Positions 59,271-64,000 of a stretch of DNA of 64,000 nucleotides are shown piece after piece. Numbering within the stretch: position 1 is the first letter of the stretch; each line of letters starts with the position of its first letter. This DNA comes from Amycolatopsis mediterranei. GTDB lineage: Bacteria > Actinomycetota > Actinomycetes > Mycobacteriales > Pseudonocardiaceae. The stretch lies in contig NZ_CP100416.1 of assembly GCF_026017845.1 (NCBI RefSeq), positions 2,643,592-2,707,591 of the forward strand, given 5' to 3'. The translations under genes and the position numbers were made by a program. The notes under the pieces are model-generated. The model was not told the origin of the DNA, did not search any database, and saw nothing but the letters and a program-made list of their open reading frames with translations.

Positions 59271-60629
59271 GTGACTTCCAGTTTCCCGCCCGGCTTCCGC
59301 TGGGGCGTGGCCACCTCGGCGTTCCAGATCGAGGGCGCCACCGACGCCGACGGCCGCGGACCGTCCATCTGGGACACCTTCGCGGTAGTCCCCGGCGCGG
59401 TGGCCGGCGGCCACACCGGCGAACCGGCGGCCGACCACTACCACCGCTGGCGCGCCGACCTCGGCCTGCTCGCCGACCTGGGCGTGGACTCCTACCGGTT
59501 TTCGGTGTCCTGGCCGCGGATCCAGCCGGATGGGCGCCGGCTGGAACGCCGGGGCCTCGGCTTCTACCGGCAGCTCGTGGAAGGGCTGCGGGAGCGGGGG
59601 ATCGAGCCGTTCCTGACGCTGTACCACTGGGACCTGCCCCAGGCGCTGGAGGATGCGGGCGGCTGGCGGTCGCGCGACACGGCGTTCCGGTTCGCCGAGT
59701 ACGCGGCGCTGGTGCACGAGGAGCTGGGCGACGTCGTCGACCACTGGACGACGCTGAACGAGCCGTACCCGTGCGCGGTCGCGGGTTACGGCGAAGGCCG
59801 CCACGCGCCGGGAGCCCGGGAGGGGCACGGCGCGCTGGCGGCCGCCCACCACCTGCTGCTGGGCCACGGCCTGGCGGTGCGGGCGATGCGCGAGCGGGCG
59901 GCACTGCCGCACCAGTTCGGCATCGTCCTCAACCAGTCGCCCGCGGTCCCGGTGTCGTCCTCGGCCGCCGACACGGCGGCGGCCGCGCGTCAGGACACCC
60001 TGCTGCGCCGCCAGTTCACCGACCCGCTGTTCGGCGGCCGCTACGCACCGGGCCTTTCGGCGATGTTCGACGGGGTCTCGGACTTCTCGTTCCGCCACGA
60101 CGGCGACCTCGAGACGATCGGGGCACCGCTGGACTACCTGGGCGTGAACTACTACTACCGCTTGCACGTCGCGGACGCCCCGCACCGCGAACCGGACCCG
60201 GCGTTGCGGACGGTGGCCGACATCGGGGTGGACACGTCCCGGTTGCCGGAGGTCCCGCGGACGGGCATGGGCTGGCCGGTCGAGCCGGAGGGCCTCACCG
60301 AAGCCCTGGTCGGCCTGCACAACCGCTACCCGGGGCTGCCGCCGGTGTACGTCACGGAGAACGGGTGCGTGTACGCGGACCGGAGCGACTTCGCGGACTA
60401 CGAGCGCATCAACTTCTTGAACGAGCACATCGAGGCGGCCCGCACGGCCGCGGCGGCCGGGGTGGACCTGCGCGGGTACTTCTGCTGGTCGCTGCTGGAC
60501 AACTTCGAGTGGGCGCACGGGTACAAGCACCGGTTCGGGTTGATCCACGTGGACTACGAGACGCAGGAGCGCACGCCCAGGTCGAGTTACCGCTGGTACC
60601 GCGACTTCATCGCGGCCCAGCGCGAGTGA
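59271..60629 (+). CDS. bglC: Glycoside hydrolase family 1 beta-glucosidase, BglC-like
   Basis: 452 residues, a complete GH1 barrel: FPPGFRWGVATSAFQIEGA at the start, acid/base Glu in TLNEPY near 163, nucleophile Glu in VTENGC near 362, and GYFCWSLLDNFEWAHGYKHRFGLIHVD near the end. No signal peptide, so it hydrolyses imported cellobiose in the cytoplasm to glucose. Last gene of the ceb-type operon, 18 nt after the second permease. Followed by a strong terminator. Confidence 0.96.
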   Translation: MTSSFPPGFRWGVATSAFQIEGATDADGRGPSIWDTFAVVPGAVAGGHTGEPAADHYHRWRADLGLLADLGVDSYRFSVSWPRIQPDGRRLERRGLGFYRQLVEGLRERGIEPFLTLYHWDLPQALEDAGGWRSRDTAFRFAEYAALVHEELGDVVDHWTTLNEPYPCAVAGYGEGRHAPGAREGHGALAAAHHLLLGHGLAVRAMRERAALPHQFGIVLNQSPAVPVSSSAADTAAAARQDTLLRRQFTDPLFGGRYAPGLSAMFDGVSDFSFRHDGDLETIGAPLDYLGVNYYYRLHVADAPHREPDPALRTVADIGVDTSRLPEVPRTGMGWPVEPEGLTEALVGLHNRYPGLPPVYVTENGCVYADRSDFADYERINFLNEHIEAARTAAAAGVDLRGYFCWSLLDNFEWAHGYKHRFGLIHVDYETQERTPRSSYRWYRDFIAAQRE

Positions 60630-60643
60630 GCCCGAGCGCCCCG

Positions 60644-60682
60644 AGGTGGCCTTCGGTGCGCTGGACGCACCCAAGGCCACCT
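60644..60682. terminator. 17-bp hairpin between bglC and the acyl-CoA synthetase gene
   Basis: 60644-60660 pairs with 60666-60682 (AGGTGGCCTT..GGTGCG with CGCACC..AAGGCCACCT), one mismatch and a 5-nt loop. It lies between convergent stops and should work in both directions. Confidence 0.8.
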
Positions 60683-60690
60683 TGGGACGC

Positions 60691-62487
60691 TTACTTCTTG
60701 TACAGGCCTTCGATGTCGTTCGCGTAATTCTTCGTGACCACGTTCCGCTTCAGCTTCAAGCTCGGCGTGATCTCCCCACCGGCCTCGGTGAAGTCGTTCG
60801 CCAGCACGGTGAACTTCTTGATCGCCTCGGCCTTGGACACCGACTTGTTGGCCTCGTCCACCGCGGCCTGGATCTCCGCGAGCAGGTCGGCGTCCGAAGC
60901 CAGCTCCGCGACCGTGGCGGCGGCAGGCTTGCCGTGCTGGGACTTCCAGGACGGGAAGTACTCCTCGTCCACCGTCACCAGTGCCGCGATGAACGGGCGC
61001 TGGTCGCCCACCACCATCGCCTGGCTGACCAGCGGGGACGCCTTGATCGTGTCCTCGAGGCCGGACGGGGCGACGTTCTTGCCGCCCGCCGTCACGATGA
61101 TCTCCTTCTTGCGGCCGGTGATCTTCAGGAAGCCGTCCGGGTCGAGTTCGCCCAGGTCGCCGGTGTGGAACCAGCCGTCCGTGAGCGCTTCCTTCGTCGC
61201 CTGCGGGTTGTTGTAGTACGCCCGGAACACGACGTCGCCCTTGAGGAGCACTTCGCCGTCGTCGGCGATGCGGACCGAGGTGCCGTTGACCGGCTTGCCG
61301 ACCGTGCCGACGCGGAACGCCGTCTGCGTGTTGACGTTCGCCGCCGCGGACGTCTCGGTGAGGCCGTAGCCCTCGAACACGGGGACGCCGATGCCGCGGA
61401 AGAAGTGCGCCAGCCGGGCGCCGAGCGGGGCGCCGCCCGAGACCGCCGCGACGCAGCGGCCGCCGAGGGCCGCGCGCAGCTTGCCGTAGACGAGCTTGTC
61501 GAACACCAGGTGCTTCAGCTGCAGGCCGAGCCCGGCGCCGCCCTTGTCCTGCGCTTCGCTGTAGGCGACCGCGGTGGCCTCGGCGGCGTCGAAGATCTTG
61601 CCCTTGCCTTCGCTGTGGGCCTTCTGCTTCGCCGAGTTGTAGACCTTTTCGAACACGCGCGGCACGGCGACGACGAACGTCGGCCGGAACGTGCCCAGGT
61701 CGGCGACCAGGTTCTTGACGTCCGGGGTGTGCCCGAGGGTGACGCGGGCGGTCAGCGCGGTGACGGCGATCGCGCGGGCCAGCACGTGCGCCAGCGGCAG
61801 GAAGCACAGCAGCGAGTTGCCCTGCTCCATCAGCTGCGGGAACGCCTCGATGTCGGCGCGGATCTCGGCCAGCAGGTTGCGGTGGGTCAGCTCGACGCCC
61901 TTGGGGCGGCCGGTGGTGCCGGAGGTGTAGACGATGGTGGCGAGCTCGTCCGCGGACACCTCGCGGCGCCGGTCGTGCAGCTCGTCGTCCGAGAGCGGAG
62001 CGCCCAGCGCGGACAGCTCTTCGACGGCGGGGGAGCCGCCCTCGATCTGCCAGATGCTGGCCAGGTCGGTGAGCCGGTCGCGGATCTCTTCGACCGCCGC
62101 GGCGTGGGCGTTCGTCTCGACGAACACGCCCTTCGCGGCCGAGTCGGACAGGATCCAGTGCACCTGTTCGGGCGAGGACGTGTCGTAGATCGGGACGGTG
62201 ACCGCGCCGGCCGCCCAGATCGCGAAGTCGATCAGCGTCCACTCGTAGCGGGTCTTCGACATGATCGCGACGCGGTCGCCGCGGCCGATCCCGGCCTTGG
62301 CCATGCCCTTGGCCACGGCCAGCACCTCGGCCGCGAACTCCTTGGCGGTCACGTCCAGCCAGCTGCCCTCGACCTGGCGGCGGAAGCTCACCACGTCGGA
62401 GAACCGCTCGGCGTTCGCCCAGACGACGTCGGACATGTTTTCGTCGTCGGCCACCGGCTTGCCGGCGGGAGCGCTGTATTCGCGCAC
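60691..62487 (-). CDS. Long-chain fatty-acid-CoA ligase, FadD15-like
   Basis: 598 residues, AMP-forming acyl-CoA synthetase: AMP-binding motif IVYTSGTTGRPKG near 180, FEGYGLTETSAAANVN near 345, DGWFHTGDLGELD and ITGRKKEIIVTAGGKNVAP in the C-terminal subdomain. The length and LKLKRNVV near the end fit the long-chain type. It activates fatty acids to acyl-CoA. GTG 62487 has GGAGG 5 nt upstream; a TTG 18 nt earlier is less likely. The following SRPBCC genes match the mycobacterial fadD15 neighbourhood. Confidence 0.93.
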   Translation of the reverse strand: MREYSAPAGKPVADDENMSDVVWANAERFSDVVSFRRQVEGSWLDVTAKEFAAEVLAVAKGMAKAGIGRGDRVAIMSKTRYEWTLIDFAIWAAGAVTVPIYDTSSPEQVHWILSDSAAKGVFVETNAHAAAVEEIRDRLTDLASIWQIEGGSPAVEELSALGAPLSDDELHDRRREVSADELATIVYTSGTTGRPKGVELTHRNLLAEIRADIEAFPQLMEQGNSLLCFLPLAHVLARAIAVTALTARVTLGHTPDVKNLVADLGTFRPTFVVAVPRVFEKVYNSAKQKAHSEGKGKIFDAAEATAVAYSEAQDKGGAGLGLQLKHLVFDKLVYGKLRAALGGRCVAAVSGGAPLGARLAHFFRGIGVPVFEGYGLTETSAAANVNTQTAFRVGTVGKPVNGTSVRIADDGEVLLKGDVVFRAYYNNPQATKEALTDGWFHTGDLGELDPDGFLKITGRKKEIIVTAGGKNVAPSGLEDTIKASPLVSQAMVVGDQRPFIAALVTVDEEYFPSWKSQHGKPAAATVAELASDADLLAEIQAAVDEANKSVSKAEAIKKFTVLANDFTEAGGEITPSLKLKRNVVTKNYANDIEGLYKK

Positions 62488-62615
62488 GTGGACCTCCGTG
62501 TTCAAACGCGTGCGGCAGGTGACACCGCTGTTACCCGCCAGTCAACTTAGCGTGGTGAGCACCTTAAGACCATGCTGATCGGCGTCGCGCGGCGAGGGCG
62601 TGACATTCTTCGCAC

Positions 62616-63023
62616 GTGAACGCGCCACCCTCACTCGACATCGTCGACGAGACGTTCCTCGCCGTTCCGCCCGCCACCGTGGCCGCGGTCTTCGCCGAGC
62701 CGGCCTCCTGGCGGCGCTACTGGCCCGACCTGGTCCTCGAGGTCTACACCGACCGGGGCGACAAGGGCCTGCGCTGGACCGTGACGGGTGCGCTCGTCGG
62801 TACGATGGAGGTCTGGCTCGAGCCGGTGCTCGACGGCACCCTGCTGCACTACTTCCTGCGGGCGACGCCTGCTGATGCGGCCGGGGCGCCTCGTGAGCTG
62901 GCGCCACGCAACCTGCGCCGGGAGTTCGACCGGCGGGCCCGCGCGGCGAAGGCGATCGCGCTCGGGCTCAAGGAGATCCTGGAGGACGGGCGCGAGCCCG
63001 GTGTCCCTCCGCGCGAGAAGTAG
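62616..63023 (+). CDS. SRPBCC-fold (polyketide cyclase/START-like) protein
   Basis: 135 residues: DIVDETFLAVPPATVAAVFAEPASWRRYWPDL is the usual first strand and helices of the SRPBCC lipid-binding cup; the C-terminal LRREFDRRARAAKAIALGLKEIL helix closes it. Ligand unknown. GTG 62616 has no clear ribosome site. Divergent from the acyl-CoA ligase gene and 10 nt before the phosphoesterase gene. Confidence 0.87.
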   Translation: MNAPPSLDIVDETFLAVPPATVAAVFAEPASWRRYWPDLVLEVYTDRGDKGLRWTVTGALVGTMEVWLEPVLDGTLLHYFLRATPADAAGAPRELAPRNLRREFDRRARAAKAIALGLKEILEDGREPGVPPREK

Positions 63024-63033
63024 GGGAGCACGG

Positions 63034-63828
63034 GTGCGGGTACACGTCGTCTCGGACGTGCACGGCAACGCGGACGCGTTGAAACGGGCGGGCGACGGGG
63101 CGGATGCCCTGGTCGTGCTCGGCGACCTGGTCGACTTCGTCGACTACCACGACTACGAAAAGGGCATCATGGGCGCCCTGTTCGGCGCGGAGAAGGTCGG
63201 CGAGTTCGCCCGCCTGCGCCGCGAAGGCACCCGTGACGAAACCGTTGCCTTCTCGCGCACGCTCTGGGCGACCCTCGAAGACCCGGCCGCCGCGGTCGAC
63301 GAGGCGATCCGCGCCCAGTACGCGACGCTGTTCGCGGCGATGACCGCGCCGACGTACGCCACGCCCGGCAATGTCGACACCCCGGCGCTCTGGCCGGAGT
63401 TCGCCGGCGAGGGCGTTCAGGTGCTCGACGGCGAGGTGGCCGAGATCGGCGGCCTGCGGTTCGGCTTCGTCGGCGGCGCGCTGCTGCCCGACGGCGTCGT
63501 CCCGCGGCCCCGCAAGGGCGCCGCCTGGCGCCCCTACCTGCGGGATCGCGCGGACTACGACCGGAGCGTGGCCGCCCTCGAGCAGGTCGACGTCCTGTGC
63601 ACGCACGCCCCGCCCGCGCTGCCGGAGCTGACCTACGACGTCGTCGCGCGCCGCAGCGAGATCGGCTCGACGGCGCTGCTGGCGCTGATCCGGGCCCAGC
63701 GGCCGCGCTGGTCGGTGTTCGGGCACGTGCACCAGCCCCTGGCGGCGCGCGCCCGGGTCGGCCTGACCGAGTGCCGTAACGTGGGTCACTTCAAGGAGAC
63801 CGGGCAGCCCTACGTGCTGCGCTGGTGA
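63034..63828 (+). CDS. Metallophosphoesterase
   Basis: 264 residues with calcineurin-like motifs: VVSDVHGN near 5, LGDLVDFVD near 29, TPGNVDTP near 110 (the GNxD-type block), CTHAPPALP near 190 and FGHVHQP near 229. These give the two-metal phosphodiesterase/phosphatase site. Substrate unknown. GTG 63034 has GGGGAG 5 nt upstream. Probably in an operon with the SRPBCC gene before it. Confidence 0.93.
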   Translation: MRVHVVSDVHGNADALKRAGDGADALVVLGDLVDFVDYHDYEKGIMGALFGAEKVGEFARLRREGTRDETVAFSRTLWATLEDPAAAVDEAIRAQYATLFAAMTAPTYATPGNVDTPALWPEFAGEGVQVLDGEVAEIGGLRFGFVGGALLPDGVVPRPRKGAAWRPYLRDRADYDRSVAALEQVDVLCTHAPPALPELTYDVVARRSEIGSTALLALIRAQRPRWSVFGHVHQPLAARARVGLTECRNVGHFKETGQPYVLRW

Positions 63829-63842
63829 CCAACCGCGGCGGC

Positions 63843-63848
63843 TACGCT
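63843..63848 (+). promoter_or_regulatory. -10 element of the leaderless last gene
   Basis: TACGCT, then exactly 7 nt, then ATG 63856. Confidence 0.45.
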
Positions 63849-63855
63849 TCGACCC

Positions 63856-64000
63856 ATGGCCGAGCAGTCCACACAGTCCATCGAGGTCGACGCCGAGCCC
63901 AGCCGGGTGATGGCCGTGATCGCCGACTTCCCCGCGTACCCGGAATGGGCCAAGGCCGTCCGGCAGACCGAGGTCCTCGACACCGACGCCGAGGGCCGGG
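63856..64000 (+). CDS. SRPBCC-fold protein, N-terminal part (partial)
   Basis: The first 48 codons before the window ends: MAEQSTQSIEVDAEPSRVMAV with VIADFPAYPEWAKAVRQTEVLD after it, the opening of a polyketide-cyclase/START-like protein (Rv2185c type). Leaderless start. Second SRPBCC gene in this cluster. Confidence 0.82.
   Translation, partial: MAEQSTQSIEVDAEPSRVMAVIADFPAYPEWAKAVRQTEVLDTDAEGR

Noticed and set aside
57398..60727. 1109-codon open frame on the plus strand
   Set aside because: It runs out of frame across four well-supported genes (two permeases, bglC and the end of cebE) and has no recognisable domain.
1..64000. CRISPR arrays, tRNA/rRNA genes, insertion sequences or prophage
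   Set aside because: No regular spaced repeats, tRNA-like cloverleafs, transposase or phage proteins were recognised on reading both strands.

Overview
The window is about 72% G+C by eye, with GTG/ATG starts, dense four-base gene overlaps and many apparently leaderless genes. Gene content points to a Pseudonocardiaceae-type actinomycete; Amycolatopsis is the best guess. Several neighbourhoods match mycobacterial order (lexA-LysM gene-nrdR; ideR next to galK/galE; fadE26/27-fdxD-hsd4A-yrbE4AB-mce4A-F) and streptomycete order (cebR-cebEFG-bglC). No RNA gene, insertion sequence, prophage or CRISPR array was seen, so this looks like chromosomal core plus some accessory genes.

Layout. 1-6876: end of hflX, a secreted protein, then the DNA-damage and dNTP block. 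lexA and a divergent LysM membrane protein share a region with two SOS boxes, followed by nrdR-nrdJ (class II ribonucleotide reductase). 6945-9991: a two-gene unit on the minus strand, a cyclase-like/STAND ATPase and a separate TPR protein coupled by a GTGA overlap. 10111-19431: ferritin-like protein, azoreductase without a normal start, a shortened SMR protein, an S9 peptidase facing a zinc peptidase, a DinB-like protein divergent from a MocR regulator, a CBS protein and a DUF4139 protein. 19517-27389: S15 peptidase, YdcF-like protein, berberine-bridge oxidoreductase, a two-component pair, an M23 peptidase and a DUF4192 protein. 27705-30655: galE, galK and ideR on the minus strand. 30796-36939: sulfurtransferase, then acuC and a GNAT/acyl-CoA-synthetase-like protein acetyltransferase in one operon, then a beta-lactamase-fold hydrolase.

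36936-50800 is a steroid (mce4-type) uptake and side-chain degradation locus. Two acyl-CoA dehydrogenases run leftward. A ferredoxin, two short-chain dehydrogenases, two YrbE permeases, six Mce proteins and two Mce-associated proteins run rightward. KstR-like palindromes lie at the divergent promoter and before the first dehydrogenase.

50877-64000: a small hypothetical, an aspartate-aminotransferase-like enzyme, a Tat-exported ferritin-like protein, a flavin monooxygenase, then a LacI regulator divergent from a cellobiose-type ABC importer and GH1 beta-glucosidase. The window ends with a FadD acyl-CoA synthetase, two SRPBCC proteins (the second cut by the window end) and a metallophosphoesterase.

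The best candidate for an undescribed system is the cyclase-like/STAND plus TPR pair. Other points worth checking are the leaderless promoter pattern (an extended -10 exactly 7 nt before the start), an over-represented TCCACNGTGGA palindrome, the DnaA-like boxes before nrdR, the shortened SMR gene and the two different LacI-type operators in the ceb promoter.
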